DNA of 64,000 bases from Myxococcales bacterium (lineage in GTDB: Bacteria > Myxococcota_A > Polyangia > Haliangiales > Haliangiaceae), in assembly GCA_028287115.1 (NCBI GenBank), contig JAQBQF010000091.1, positions 1 through 64,000 on the forward strand, given 5' to 3'. Positions 37,030 through 46,988 of this stretch are shown here, one piece after another (within the stretch, counting starts at the first letter, position 1; each line of letters starts with the position of its first letter). The notes beneath the pieces are model-generated. The model was not told the origin of the DNA. It made no database searches and was given only the letters and a program-made list of their open reading frames with translations. The position numbers were made by a program, and so were the translations under genes.

Positions 37030-39582
37030 TCAGCGCTTCGAGACCGCGGCGGTTGCATCGGTGAGGTGGAGGTCGGCGAGCTGGTTCTGAAACCTCACGC
37101 GGGTCAGCATCAGCTGCTCCTGCGTATCGACGAGCGAGATCGTCGTCTTCTGGATCCGTTCGGACGTTTCGGAGAGCTTGGTGCGCAGTGCGGTCATCAG
37201 ATCGCCGCTGGTCTTCACGAGCTTGAGCGTCACGAGTTGCGCATGAAGCTCGCCGGCTCGCGACCGATACTCGGTGAGTTGTTCGCGGAGCGTCTGGATC
37301 TTGTCGGTCAGATCGGCGCCGGCGCGATGGGTGGCGAGCAGCGCGGTGATCTGCGCCTTGAGCTCGGCTGAGGCATCGGGCTCGTCGATGTAGACCTTCA
37401 TGAGGCCCAAGCCTTCTTGCGAGCCGAGCTCGAGCGATCGCTCGAGGGGCGTCGCCTCGGCGATCGTCACGTACTTCGTCTGACCCGGATCGAGATCGAC
37501 CTCGAATAGCTGCGAGTCGCCGACCTTCATGAACGTCGACGGTGCATCGAGCAGGGCCCAACCGCTTTCGAGGCGATGGCGCAAGTAGACCTTCGTCGGT
37601 TCGCCGAGGCGGCTCGTCACGGTGAACCGCGCCTGGCGGCGATGCTGCAGCTCGACGTTGACGATGCCGCGCTGGGCGGTGACGAGCTTTGCGATCTTGT
37701 CGGTCTCGACGTCGTTGCGCTCGACCACGACTTGTCGATCGTTCGCGAACGGGACGATCACCGACGCGTGTGCCGGGACGGGTTCGGTGATGCCTTCGCC
37801 GATGAATCGGCCGTCGCCGTAGACCGTCACCGGCCCGGGCTCGAGTGCGTTGCCGGTCGGGTTATCGAGACGCACCGCTTTGAAGGCGAAGCGCTTGTCG
37901 CCGCGATCGGAGATCGGATCGTAAAGATAGACGATGCCGCCCGTGGTCTCACCGTGGAGCATCGCGACCATCGCGCTGGTTCCCGCTTTGACGTTCATCG
38001 GGCGGTCCGTCATGAATCGGCTCTCTCCGACCGGCGTATCGGGGGTCGCGCCGCGCGCTCCGGCGGCGGGCGGTGCGGTGATCTCGGGCTTTGCACCGTG
38101 GGCGATCGCGAGTACGCGAACGCGCGGCGTCTCGGAGGGTGCCACTTTCGGGACGACATGAATCCGGGCGACGGGCACGCCCTCGTCGACGAGCTGGTTG
38201 CGAACGGCTTCCGCCTTCTGATTCGCTTCACCGGCGCTGCGGCCGTGGGTCTCGATCAGCACATCCTTGTGACTCGCGATCACCTTAGCGACGATGCCAT
38301 GCAGCTTGGCGTCCCCTTGCGAAACCGCCGAAGCCGGAGGTGTCGACGAGGTCGAGCCGCTGAACGACACGCCGCCGTTATCGTTCTGCGAACCGGCCGC
38401 AGCGCCAAGTGACGACTGGAACGTTCGTCCGGGAACGGGCAGATTCTTGATGTAGCTCTTGTCGGTCGTGATGCCCTGTGTCGTGCTCGTCGGGTCGAGC
38501 GTCGGTGCGTTGCCGGCGATCCTGATCACCTCTCCACTGGCCGTGGAGCTATTGATCTTGGCGAAGGCCGGCGTCGTTTTGCCGCTCGTCACCCGGACAT
38601 CTTTCTGCTCGCTGGTGGCGTCGGCCCAGTAGAACGTCACGAGGTAGCTGTCGGGTGGCAGCCCGACGATCCGATAGGAGCCCTTGTCGTCGGTGATCCC
38701 CGTCTCGGTGCGGTCGCCCTTATGCGTGGTCGCGACCACGGTCACACCCGCGAGCGGCTCGTTCGTCCGCGAGTCCGTCACCACGCCTTGCACGGTGCCG
38801 GTAGGCGGGGGTGCTTCCGGAACACTGGTTCGCGAACCCTCGGAGCCAAACGTGAGTCCGGTCGTGTTGAGGCCGTCGACGTAGTACTGGTTCTCGAGAG
38901 ATGACGAACCGCGGACGGTCGTGCGCACTTCATCCCCATCGAGCTGCGCGAGCTCTTCCGCACCGGTCGCCTCGGCATATGGTGACACGCCGGTCGGTGG
39001 CGCGACCGCGAACTTGTCTTCGCCTTGCAACAGGTCGCGATCGACGCGCCGCACGCTCCACAGGTCGTAGCGGAACGACAGCGCCGAGCTCGCGCCGACG
39101 CCGACGAGGACATTCTTCCAGTCCTCCCCCGACACGTTGTCGACGACCGCCCAGCCTTCGAGCATCACCTTGCCTTTGTCACCGACGAGCACGCGATAGC
39201 TCGGCTTCCAGGCCGGCGCTTCGGTGACGTAGCGCAGCAGCACGTCTTCGTGCCCCGGTGCGCCGGCCTCCGCGGTCTCGAGCGTCATCGTCAGGTAGTT
39301 GCCGTCGTCGGACTCCTTTCGAGGGATGGTCACCGACAGCGGGTTACCCGTCGCGCGGTCGACGACCGTGAGCGACTTCAAGAAATCGTCGACGCGCTCG
39401 CGCGGAACATGGACCGCGAGCTTGCCGTCCTCGATCGTCGCGTTGCGTTCATAAAACGCGACGCCGTTACGATAGACGACGACCCGCCCGAGCACCGCGC
39501 CATCGACGGCGATGTGAGAGTGCTGGTGGAGACAACCGGAGAGGAGGGCGAGCAGGAGAGAAGACCGGTGCATGGTTTTCAT
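37030..39582 (-). CDS. DUF4139 lipoprotein with inserted carboxypeptidase-regulatory/TonB-plug-like and OmpA-like segments
   Basis: An 850 aa lipoprotein (signal MHRSSLLLALLSGC). Residues ~25-180 and ~520-735 together read as one DUF4139 domain ('GRVVVYRNGVAFYERNATI', 'LRYVTEAPAWKPSYRVLVGDKG', later 'VVERNDVETDKIAKLVTAQRG'). Between them lie: 'SSLENQYYVDGLNTTGLTFG' (227-246), a carboxypeptidase-regulatory fold (263-345: GVVTDSRTNEPLAGVTV...TDDKGSYRIVGLPPDSYLVTF), then 'IRIAGNAPTLDPTSTTQGI...LPVPGRTFQ...GGVSFSGSTS' (353-412). These last blocks are typical of Oar-like TonB receptors, but in the receptors ENQYYVDGLNTT follows FSGSTS; here it comes first. An OmpA-like segment (420-500) and a C-terminal coiled coil (~760-850) follow. 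Presumably outer-membrane; function unknown. Confidence 0.85.
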   Translation of the reverse strand: MKTMHRSSLLLALLSGCLHQHSHIAVDGAVLGRVVVYRNGVAFYERNATIEDGKLAVHVPRERVDDFLKSLTVVDRATGNPLSVTIPRKESDDGNYLTMTLETAEAGAPGHEDVLLRYVTEAPAWKPSYRVLVGDKGKVMLEGWAVVDNVSGEDWKNVLVGVGASSALSFRYDLWSVRRVDRDLLQGEDKFAVAPPTGVSPYAEATGAEELAQLDGDEVRTTVRGSSSLENQYYVDGLNTTGLTFGSEGSRTSVPEAPPPTGTVQGVVTDSRTNEPLAGVTVVATTHKGDRTETGITDDKGSYRIVGLPPDSYLVTFYWADATSEQKDVRVTSGKTTPAFAKINSSTASGEVIRIAGNAPTLDPTSTTQGITTDKSYIKNLPVPGRTFQSSLGAAAGSQNDNGGVSFSGSTSSTPPASAVSQGDAKLHGIVAKVIASHKDVLIETHGRSAGEANQKAEAVRNQLVDEGVPVARIHVVPKVAPSETPRVRVLAIAHGAKPEITAPPAAGARGATPDTPVGESRFMTDRPMNVKAGTSAMVAMLHGETTGGIVYLYDPISDRGDKRFAFKAVRLDNPTGNALEPGPVTVYGDGRFIGEGITEPVPAHASVIVPFANDRQVVVERNDVETDKIAKLVTAQRGIVNVELQHRRQARFTVTSRLGEPTKVYLRHRLESGWALLDAPSTFMKVGDSQLFEVDLDPGQTKYVTIAEATPLERSLELGSQEGLGLMKVYIDEPDASAELKAQITALLATHRAGADLTDKIQTLREQLTEYRSRAGELHAQLVTLKLVKTSGDLMTALRTKLSETSERIQKTTISLVDTQEQLMLTRVRFQNQLADLHLTDATAAVSKR

Positions 39583-39718
39583 CTAGACGCGTGCGATGCA
39601 ACATCGCCATCACAACGTGCTGACGCCTGTAGTCGCGTTGCGGTGTCGCACCCCATGCCGTGTCGCACCCGCTACAGTCGCGGGGTGCGGATCGCATGCA
39701 TCGCCTTGCCGCTCGCGA

Positions 39719-40888
39719 TCAATGCGCGTGCGGTGACTTCGCGCGCGGTGCGGCCTCGAGCTCGGTGAGCTGCTCGCGTAGCAACCACGTCGGCTCTTCG
39801 AACACATCGTCGATGATCGTCGACAGCGCGGGCATGGCGACGGCCTCTTGCCGCGCGATCGCATCGCGGACATCGGCTTCGAGCCGTGCAGAGATCGCCT
39901 CTTTCTCGCCCGCGGCGAGCCAGCCACGCTTCGTCAGGAACGCTTCGACGCGCCGAACCGGATCCTTCTGATGGCGCCACACATCGGTGATCGCTTCGTC
40001 GCGATACCGCGACGGATCGTCCGAGGACGAGTGCGCGCTCACCCGATACGTGAGGAGCTCGATGAACGTCGGGCCGCCGCCGCGCCGCGCTTTGTCGGCC
40101 GCGTACTTCACCGTCTGATAGACCGCGAGCACATCGTTGCCGTCGGCGCGAACCGCTTCGACGCCATAGCCGACGCCCTTGAGCGCGATCGTCTCCCCCG
40201 CGGTCTGGACCGCGCCCGGGGTCGAGATCGCCCACTGGTTGTTCTGGCAGATCAGCACGCACGGCGCCTTCATCACGCCCGCGAAGTTGAGCGCGACATG
40301 AAAATCGCCCTCGCTGGTGCCGCCGTCGCCCATATAGCCGAACGCGACGTTGCGATCGCCCGAGAGCTTCATCGCCATCGCGATCCCGACCGCGTGCGGG
40401 ATCTGCGTCGACACGCACGACGACATCACGACGTAGTGATGCGATCGATCGCACGGATGACACGGCAGCTGGCGACCCTTTGTCGGATCCTCGGCGTTGC
40501 CGTAGATCTGTGCGATGTAGCTGTCGAGCGTCATCCCGCGATACAGGCCGACCCCGGCTTCACGCAGCGCGGGCACGATCCAGTCCGCGGGCTCCGTGGC
40601 CGCGGCCGATCCGACGATCGCCGCCTCTTGCCCGATCGCTTCACCGTAGAAGCCGACCCGGCCTTGGCGCTGGAGCGCCATCATCCGGGCATCGGTCACG
40701 CGGATCCGCAACATGCCTTCGAACAGCTCGCGCACGAGCGCTCGGTCGAAGCCGCTGACGACCTGCTCGTCGATCGGCGTACCGTCTTCGCGCAACAGCT
40801 GGAACAGGCCTCGCGCTTTGGCCTCTTCGTCGCCCTCGAAGTAGCTCAGCGCGCCGGAACGCGGTGCGGTGGCGGTGGCGTGAACCAT
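39719..40888 (-). CDS. 2-oxoacid dehydrogenase E1 alpha subunit (orphan copy)
   Basis: A 389 aa ThDP-dependent E1 alpha of pyruvate or branched-chain 2-oxoacid dehydrogenase. The ThDP-binding run begins GDGGTSEGDFHVALNFAG and ends with NN in ICQNN (pattern GDG-x~27-NN). Family phrases GFYGEAIGQEAAIVG and HSSSDDPSRYRD are present, the latter being the E1-alpha phosphorylation-loop equivalent. It is similar to the operonic E1 alpha at 45.8-46.9 kb, but stands alone, without E1 beta or E2 beside it; it must share a beta subunit or belong to a different complex. The Cys-rich 'CHPCDRSHHYVVMSSC' loop replaces the 'HHSANWLNLVSISS' of the operonic copy. Confidence 0.92.
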   Translation of the reverse strand: MVHATATAPRSGALSYFEGDEEAKARGLFQLLREDGTPIDEQVVSGFDRALVRELFEGMLRIRVTDARMMALQRQGRVGFYGEAIGQEAAIVGSAAATEPADWIVPALREAGVGLYRGMTLDSYIAQIYGNAEDPTKGRQLPCHPCDRSHHYVVMSSCVSTQIPHAVGIAMAMKLSGDRNVAFGYMGDGGTSEGDFHVALNFAGVMKAPCVLICQNNQWAISTPGAVQTAGETIALKGVGYGVEAVRADGNDVLAVYQTVKYAADKARRGGGPTFIELLTYRVSAHSSSDDPSRYRDEAITDVWRHQKDPVRRVEAFLTKRGWLAAGEKEAISARLEADVRDAIARQEAVAMPALSTIIDDVFEEPTWLLREQLTELEAAPRAKSPHAH

Positions 40889-40904
40889 GCCGCGGAATCT
40901 AGCA

Positions 40905-41218
40905 TTACTGCGCGGTCCACCACGTACGGGTGACGAGGTCCGTGCACTGCACGTCTACGTGATCCAGCGCGGTCTGATCGAGGTGTGCGTCCTGCCAGGC
41001 CGGATCACCGAGCTGCGGCGCGCGCACGCTGCCATCGCCCGGGCCTGACATCCGTGTCAGTGGACGCCGTGCGGCAACCGCACGATCAGGGTGTACGAGG
41101 TTGGCGCCGTTCGCGGCTTCGTACAGCGCGAGCGCGATCAAGTCCGCGTCGCGACTCGCAGACTGCGATTGGTACGGCGCTGGCAGTTGGGCTCTCCAAC
41201 CAAAACGGAGGTCCATCC

Positions 41219-41231
<13 letters not shown>
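40905..41231 (-). CDS. possible small protein or gene remnant
   Basis: A frame of up to 108 codons directly upstream of the orphan E1 alpha. Its C-terminal half (LIALALYEAANGANLVHPDRAV... DAHLDQTALDHVDVQCTDLVTRTWWTAQ) uses codons in the style of the genome (GAT, CTC, CAG, GTC), unlike chance frames, but the start codons overlap the beginning of the lipoprotein gene on the other strand. It may be a short gene from an internal start (ATG at 41050) or the tail of a lost gene. No family recognised. Confidence 0.25.
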
Positions 41232-41728
<497 letters not shown>

Positions 41729-43381
41729 CTAACGTCGCGACTTGAGCTCGTGCTTCTCCATCAGGCGGATCAGCGCGAACCGTGAGATGCCGAGTTTACG
41801 CGCTGCCTGCGTCTGATTCCCCGCGGTGGCGTCGAGGGCGGCGACCACCGCCTCTCGTTCGACCTCCGCGACGCGCTGGCGAACGTCGAAAGGCCTCTCG
41901 AGCGGAGCCTCTGTCGTGGCCTGCTCGCGCAGCCGATCCGGTAAGTGACGCAGCTCGATCGAGCTGCCACCCGACAGCACGACGGCGCGCTCGATCACGT
42001 TGCGCAGCTCGCGGACGTTGCCGGGCCAATCGTAGGATTCGAGCGATTCGAGCGCGTCGGCGCTGATCGAGGCGATGCGATCGCCGAGCTCCGCCGACAG
42101 CTCGCGCGCGAAGCGCGTGGCGAGCGGTCTGATCTCGGTGCGCCGATCGCGCAGCGGAGGCACGGGGATCACGAACGCGCTGATCCGGAAGTAGAGATCG
42201 GCGCGAAATCGCCCGCGTGACACTTCGAGCTCGAGATCGCGGTTGGTCGCGCATACGAGGCGGACATCGACGCTGAGCTCTTTCGTTCCGCCGAGCCGGA
42301 CGATCTTGCGCTGCTCGATGACGCGCAGCAGCTTGACCTGCATCGCCAGCGGCAGCTCGCCGATCTCGTCGAGGAACAGCGTGCCACCAGACGCAGCTTC
42401 GAAGTAGCCGAGCTTCTGCGCCGTCGCGCCGGTGAACGCACCTTTTTCGTGGCCGAACAGCTCGGCTTCGACGAGCGAGTCGGGCAGCGCCGCGCAGTTG
42501 AGGCGCACGTACGGACCCTTCGCGCGAGGCCCGAGCCGATGCAGCGCCGCGGCGACCATTTCTTTGCCCGCACCCGTCTCGCCCGCGATCAGCACCGTGA
42601 TCGGTGATGCCGCCGCTCGCTGCGCGAGCTCGAAGACGTGCTTCATCAGCGGATCGATCACGATCACATCGCCGTCGTTCTCGGGAGGCACCGTTCGGCC
42701 GCGCTTGTGCGTACGCGCGCCCCGCAGCCGTTCACGCGCGACACTGATCAGCTCGCCGGCGTGCGATCCATCCTCGGGGAAGGTCGCGTATCCGGCGGCG
42801 GCGGCGACGTGCTCGCCGACCTTCGACGCACGCTTCGCGACCACGCCGACGGCCTCGGGTCCTGCTTCGGGCAGCACGAGCGCGAGCTCGTCGGTGCCGT
42901 ATTCGGCGACCATGTCCATGCGCCGCATCTGGCGCAGCAGCGTGTCGACGTGGGCGAGCACGCGCTCGGTCGGGCCCTCGAGGCGCAACATCACGAGGCC
43001 GAGCGGACGGCGATAACGTGCGGCTCGATCGACCTCCGCATCGAGACGATCCTCGAGCTCGGCCGCACTTGCCACCTGCCGAGCACGGCGCACGGCGCTC
43101 GAGGTCGCGACGACGACGGAAGCCGGACCGATCGTGACGATGTCCCCGGGCGAGAGCCGGCGCGGCGCGGAGATCGTCGCGCCGTTGACGAGCGTTCCGT
43201 TGCGACTGCCGAGATCCTCGAGCATGAGGTGATCGCGCTGGCGCCGGATGCGCGCATGCTTGCGCGAGACGCCGTCGTGATCGATGACGACCGTGCAGCT
43301 CGCCTGGCGGCCGAAGCTGAGCTCTGCGCGGTCGGCGACCGGTACGACGCGCGAGCTCGCGCTGCCGACGGAAACGATCAG
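41729..43381 (-). CDS. FHA / degenerate GGDEF / sigma54 activator with Fis HTH
   Basis: An FHA-linked bacterial enhancer-binding protein. The complete FHA domain ([38 protein letters not shown]) begins upstream of the first ATG (43225); no ATG, GTG or TTG lies in frame before it, so I place the start at CTG 43381 (550 aa) with little certainty. Next comes a GGDEF-like fold with [11 protein letters not shown] in place of the GGDEF signature, so it should not make c-di-GMP. The AAA core has [14 protein letters not shown] (sigma54 contact) and DEIGELP, followed by a Fis-type HTH ([23 protein letters not shown]). It should respond to a phosphothreonine partner, such as a kinase of this window, and activate sigma54 promoters. 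It is downstream of the E1-E2 operon on the same strand. Confidence 0.9.
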   Translation of the reverse strand: MIVSVGSASSRVVPVADRAELSFGRQASCTVVIDHDGVSRKHARIRRQRDHLMLEDLGSRNGTLVNGATISAPRRLSPGDIVTIGPASVVVATSSAVRRARQVASAAELEDRLDAEVDRAARYRRPLGLVMLRLEGPTERVLAHVDTLLRQMRRMDMVAEYGTDELALVLPEAGPEAVGVVAKRASKVGEHVAAAAGYATFPEDGSHAGELISVARERLRGARTHKRGRTVPPENDGDVIVIDPLMKHVFELAQRAAASPITVLIAGETGAGKEMVAAALHRLGPRAKGPYVRLNCAALPDSLVEAELFGHEKGAFTGATAQKLGYFEAASGGTLFLDEIGELPLAMQVKLLRVIEQRKIVRLGGTKELSVDVRLVCATNRDLELEVSRGRFRADLYFRISAFVIPVPPLRDRRTEIRPLATRFARELSAELGDRIASISADALESLESYDWPGNVRELRNVIERAVVLSGGSSIELRHLPDRLREQATTEAPLERPFDVRQRVAEVEREAVVAALDATAGNQTQAARKLGISRFALIRLMEKHELKSRR

Positions 43382-43461
43382 ATAGAGTGAGGCTGGAGTG
43401 GGCGAGCCACCGAGGATCGGAAAGCTCGCGGTCGCCGTGGAGCGATCGTGCTCGGCCAGAG

Positions 43462-44775
43462 TTAGACCATCTCCATGAACATCGTCGTCGGATCCTCGAG
43501 CAGCGTCTTGACGTCCTGGAGGAACATCGCGCCGTCCCAGCCGTCGGCGAGGCGATGATCGACCGAGACCGACAGGTTCATCAGGTGGCGTGCGACGATC
43601 TGGCCGCCGCGAACCGCCGGACGTTCCTCGATCTTGTGAACGCCGATGATCGCGACCTCGGGAAAGTTGATGATCGGTGTCGCGAGCACGCCACCGAGCT
43701 TGCCGAGCGAGCTGATCGTGAAGGTCGAGCCCGTGAGCTCCTCGCGCGTCGCCGAGCCGTTACGAACCGCCTCGCCGAGCCGATCGATCTCCTTCGACAG
43801 ATCGAAGATCGATCGCCGATCAGCGTCGCGCACGACCGAGACCGCGAGTCCCTGCGGTCCCTGGGCTGCGATCCCGATATGATAGTACTTCTTGCGAACG
43901 ATCTCTTGCGTGGTCTCGTCGAGGCTCGCGTTGAGCTGCGGCCACTTCTTGAGGCTCGACACGACGGCCTTGACGATGAACGGCAGGTAGTTGAGCTTGA
44001 CCCCGCGTTCTGCGGCGCGCGCCTTCGCGTGCTCGCGCACGGTGACGAGCTCGGTCATGTCGACTTCTTCGACGTAGGTGAAGTGCGCCGCCGTGTGCAC
44101 CGAGCGCGCCATCGCCTCGGCGATCTTCTTGCGCACGCCGCGCAGCGGAATCCGCTCTTCTTCGCCGCCCTTCGCGATCGCGATGGGGGCGTACTTCGCG
44201 GCCTGCGCCGGTGCGCTCGCCGAAGGCGCTTCCCGAAACCGACGGACGTCGTCGCTCGTGACGCGGCCGTGCTTGCCGCTCGCGGGCACGCGCCCGATCT
44301 CGACGCCGAGCTGGCGCGCCAGCTTGCGGGTCGCGGGCGTCGCGAGCACGCGATCGCGATTCGCGGTCGCATCGACGACCTGGATCGCGCCGGTACGGCC
44401 CGTGTTGCTCGCCGGGATCGCAGTCGGCACGTTCGCAGCGACGGCACTGTGCATCGCCTGGTGCGTCGCCGTCTGCGGGCGGCTCGGCTCGGGCTTCGCC
44501 GAGCCATTCCCGTTTCCGGCGGCCGGTACGGCCTTCGCGTCTTCTTCGATCTCGACGAGAACCTTGCCGACCGGACAGATCTCGCCGTCCTTGTAGTTGA
44601 TCTTCGAGATCGTGCCTGCGCGCGGCGAGGGCAGCTCGACCGTCGCCTTGTCCGTCATCACCTCGACGATCGGTTGATCGAGCCGGACCTTGTCACCGAC
44701 CTTGACCTTCCAGGCGACGACCTCGCCTTCGACGACGCCTTCGCCGATGTCGGGCATGTAGAACTGGAACGCCAT
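43462..44775 (-). CDS. dihydrolipoamide acyltransferase (E2) of a 2-oxoacid dehydrogenase
   Basis: A 437 aa E2. The start at 44775 is where the lipoyl domain begins (MAFQFYMPDIGEGVVEG); the frame runs upstream but without E2 sequence. One lipoyl domain with the lipoylated Lys43 (MTDKAT), a Pro/Ala/Thr-rich linker, a peripheral-subunit-binding domain (ATPATRKLARQLGVEIGRVPASGKHGRVTSDDVRRF) and the catalytic domain ending with the active-site HRLADG (SVDHRLADGW). It transfers the acyl group to CoA. It starts one base after the E1 beta stop, so it is cotranscribed. Whether the substrate is pyruvate or branched-chain oxoacids cannot be told safely; E1 alpha/beta type favours branched-chain. Confidence 0.95.
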   Translation of the reverse strand: MAFQFYMPDIGEGVVEGEVVAWKVKVGDKVRLDQPIVEVMTDKATVELPSPRAGTISKINYKDGEICPVGKVLVEIEEDAKAVPAAGNGNGSAKPEPSRPQTATHQAMHSAVAANVPTAIPASNTGRTGAIQVVDATANRDRVLATPATRKLARQLGVEIGRVPASGKHGRVTSDDVRRFREAPSASAPAQAAKYAPIAIAKGGEEERIPLRGVRKKIAEAMARSVHTAAHFTYVEEVDMTELVTVREHAKARAAERGVKLNYLPFIVKAVVSSLKKWPQLNASLDETTQEIVRKKYYHIGIAAQGPQGLAVSVVRDADRRSIFDLSKEIDRLGEAVRNGSATREELTGSTFTISSLGKLGGVLATPIINFPEVAIIGVHKIEERPAVRGGQIVARHLMNLSVSVDHRLADGWDGAMFLQDVKTLLEDPTTMFMEMV

Positions 44776-44776
44776 G

Positions 44777-45751
44777 TCACCACTCCAGGGTCTGGCGGAC
44801 CGCGTTGACGACGCGGTCGGCATTCGGCAGGTACTCGTGCTCGAGCGAATACGGGAACGGCGTATCGAAGCCGGTGACGCGCAGGATCGGCGCCTCGAGG
44901 TTCTCGATCGCGCGCTCCTGGATCGAAGCGATCAGCTCCGCGCCAAACCCGCACGTCTTCGGTGCCTCGTGCACGATCACGCAACGGCCGGTCTTCTTGA
45001 CCGACGCGAGGACCGTCTCGAGATCGAACGGCATCAGCGTGCGCATGTCGATCACTTCGATCGAGATCCCGGCCTCGGCAGCCTTCTTCGCCGCCTCTTC
45101 AGCGATCGAGACCATGCCGCTCCACGCGATCACCGTGCACTGGGTGCCTTGCGTGACGATCGCCGCCTTACCGAGCTCGATCGTGTAATCGCCTTCGGGC
45201 ACTTCGCCCTTGCTCGCGCGGTAGATCCGCTTGGGCTCCATGAACAACACCGGATCGTTCTGGCGCATGCACGACAGCAGCAAGCCCTTGGTGTCGTACG
45301 GATTGCTCGGGCACACGACCTTGAGGCCGGGTGTGTGAATGAACAGCGCCTCGGGCGACTGCGAGTGGTAGTGACCGCCGCGAATGCCGCCGCCGACCGG
45401 CGTGCGGATCACGACCGGGCAGGGGTACTGGCCGCCCGAGCGGTAACGAAACTTCGCCAGCTCGTTCACGATCTGATCGAACGCGGGAAAGATGAAGTCG
45501 GAGAACTGGATCTCCGGAACCGGCCGCAGGCCGTAGAGCGCCATCCCGATCGCGGTGCCGATGATGCCGGCTTCGGCAAGCGGCGTGTCGATCACGCGAT
45601 CGCCGCCGAACTCGTCAAACAGACCGCTGGTCGCGCGGAATACGCCACCGAACTTGCCGACGTCCTCACCGAGGACGACGACGCGTGGATCCGCGCGCAT
45701 CTGCGTCTGGAGCGCGTTGCGGACCGACTCGAGGAGGTTCATGACCGGCAT
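44777..45751 (-). CDS. 2-oxoacid dehydrogenase E1 beta subunit
   Basis: A 324 aa E1 beta. Typical phrases are VLGEDVGKFGGVFRAT, DTPLAEAGIIGTAIGMALYGLRPVPEIQFSDF, GGGIRGGHYHSQSPEA and the C-terminal EAPKTCGFGAELIA. Together with E1 alpha it decarboxylates the 2-oxoacid with ThDP. It starts 3 nt after the E1 alpha stop and is followed by E2 with a 1-nt gap. The start could also be the second Met (45742). Confidence 0.96.
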   Translation of the reverse strand: MPVMNLLESVRNALQTQMRADPRVVVLGEDVGKFGGVFRATSGLFDEFGGDRVIDTPLAEAGIIGTAIGMALYGLRPVPEIQFSDFIFPAFDQIVNELAKFRYRSGGQYPCPVVIRTPVGGGIRGGHYHSQSPEALFIHTPGLKVVCPSNPYDTKGLLLSCMRQNDPVLFMEPKRIYRASKGEVPEGDYTIELGKAAIVTQGTQCTVIAWSGMVSIAEEAAKKAAEAGISIEVIDMRTLMPFDLETVLASVKKTGRCVIVHEAPKTCGFGAELIASIQERAIENLEAPILRVTGFDTPFPYSLEHEYLPNADRVVNAVRQTLEW

Positions 45752-45754
45752 AAA

Positions 45755-46873
45755 TTATCCGTGGTGGTGCGGGTTCTTCGACCGCGCCTGGCTCATCAGG
45801 TACGCACGCTGCTCGCGCAGGTGCCATGGCAGCTCTTCGTAGACATCGTCGAACATGGTCTCGATCGCCGGTGCACTCTTCGCATCCGATGCGGCGAGCG
45901 CGTCGGTGATCTCTTGGTTGTAGCGCTCCGAGATCTCGTTCTCCCAACCCTCGTTCCACAGATCGCGGTGGCGCAGATACGCGCGGAACCGATTGATCGG
46001 ATCCTTCTTCTCCCAGATCTCCGGCTCCTTTGGATCGCGATACACCGACGGATCATCCGAGCTCGAATGGCCCTGGACGCGGTACGTGAGCGCTTCGATC
46101 AGGGTCGGTCCATCACCGGCGCGCGCGCGTTCGATCGCTTCGCTCGCGACCTGCCACACGGCGAGCAAGTCATTGCCGTCGACGCGAATCCCGGGCATGC
46201 CATAACCGACGGCCTTGGCAGCGAACGTCTTCGCCGCGGTCTGCGTCGAGCTCGGCACCGAGATCGCCCAGCCGTTGTTGCGACACAGGAAGATGCACGG
46301 CGCCTTCCACACGCCCGCGAAGTTCATGCCGACGTGGAACTCACCGGTCGACGAGGTTCCCTCGCCGAAGTAGACCATCGAGACATCGTCCTTGCCGAGC
46401 ACTTTAGCCGCGTAGGCCGCGCCGACCGCTTGTGGGATCTGCGTGCCGACCGGCGAGCTGATCGAGACGAGGTTCAGCCAGTTCGCCGAGTGGTGCACCG
46501 GCATCTGGCGGCCCTTGACCGGATCGTCGACGTTCCCGAACAACTGATCGATGAAGTTCTGGATCGAGTAGCCACGCCAGAACCAGGCGCCCTGTTCGCG
46601 GTAGCTTGGAAAGATCCAATCGGAGTTGCGCAGCGGCGCGACGGCGAAGTGACTCGCTTCTTCACCGATCGCCTTCATGTAGAAGCCGAGGCGGCCCTGA
46701 CGCTGGAGCCGCATCATGCGGTCGTCCATGATCCGGACCAGCATCATCGTGTCGAAGATGCGCTGGAGCGTATCTTCGGGGATGTTCGGGACCTTCGAGC
46801 CGGGCAAAGGCTTGCCATCGTCATCGAGGACTCGACGGAGATCGTCTTGTGCGGGTACAGCGACCATGGTCAT
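45755..46873 (-). CDS. 2-oxoacid dehydrogenase E1 alpha subunit (operonic)
   Basis: A 372 aa E1 alpha, first gene of the E1a-E1b-E2 operon. The start is at the MTMVAV Met codons near 46873 (46867 possible); the frame runs on upstream only as noise. ThDP site: FGEGTSSTGEFHVGMNFAGVWKAPCIFLCRNN, with GEG instead of the usual GDG. Phosphorylation loop HSSSDDPSVYRD. It is similar to the orphan E1 alpha at 39.7 kb. Divergent from the DUF4178 gene with a 115-bp gap that should contain the operon promoter. Confidence 0.95.
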   Translation of the reverse strand: MTMVAVPAQDDLRRVLDDDGKPLPGSKVPNIPEDTLQRIFDTMMLVRIMDDRMMRLQRQGRLGFYMKAIGEEASHFAVAPLRNSDWIFPSYREQGAWFWRGYSIQNFIDQLFGNVDDPVKGRQMPVHHSANWLNLVSISSPVGTQIPQAVGAAYAAKVLGKDDVSMVYFGEGTSSTGEFHVGMNFAGVWKAPCIFLCRNNGWAISVPSSTQTAAKTFAAKAVGYGMPGIRVDGNDLLAVWQVASEAIERARAGDGPTLIEALTYRVQGHSSSDDPSVYRDPKEPEIWEKKDPINRFRAYLRHRDLWNEGWENEISERYNQEITDALAASDAKSAPAIETMFDDVYEELPWHLREQRAYLMSQARSKNPHHHG

Positions 46874-46988
46874 TTTCCGAAGGAGGGCCCGAGGGGTTTT
46901 TAGCGGCGCTACGTTCGACTGGCCACGCCAATGTGTCAAGACATGGGGACCCGTTGCGTTGGTGCAGTGCGGCGTAGATAGTCGGCGG

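Noticed and set aside
44774..46903. A 709-codon plus-strand frame over the E1/E2 genes
   Set aside because: It is antisense to E1 beta and E1 alpha, whose motifs are unambiguous, and has an Arg/His/Asp-rich composition.
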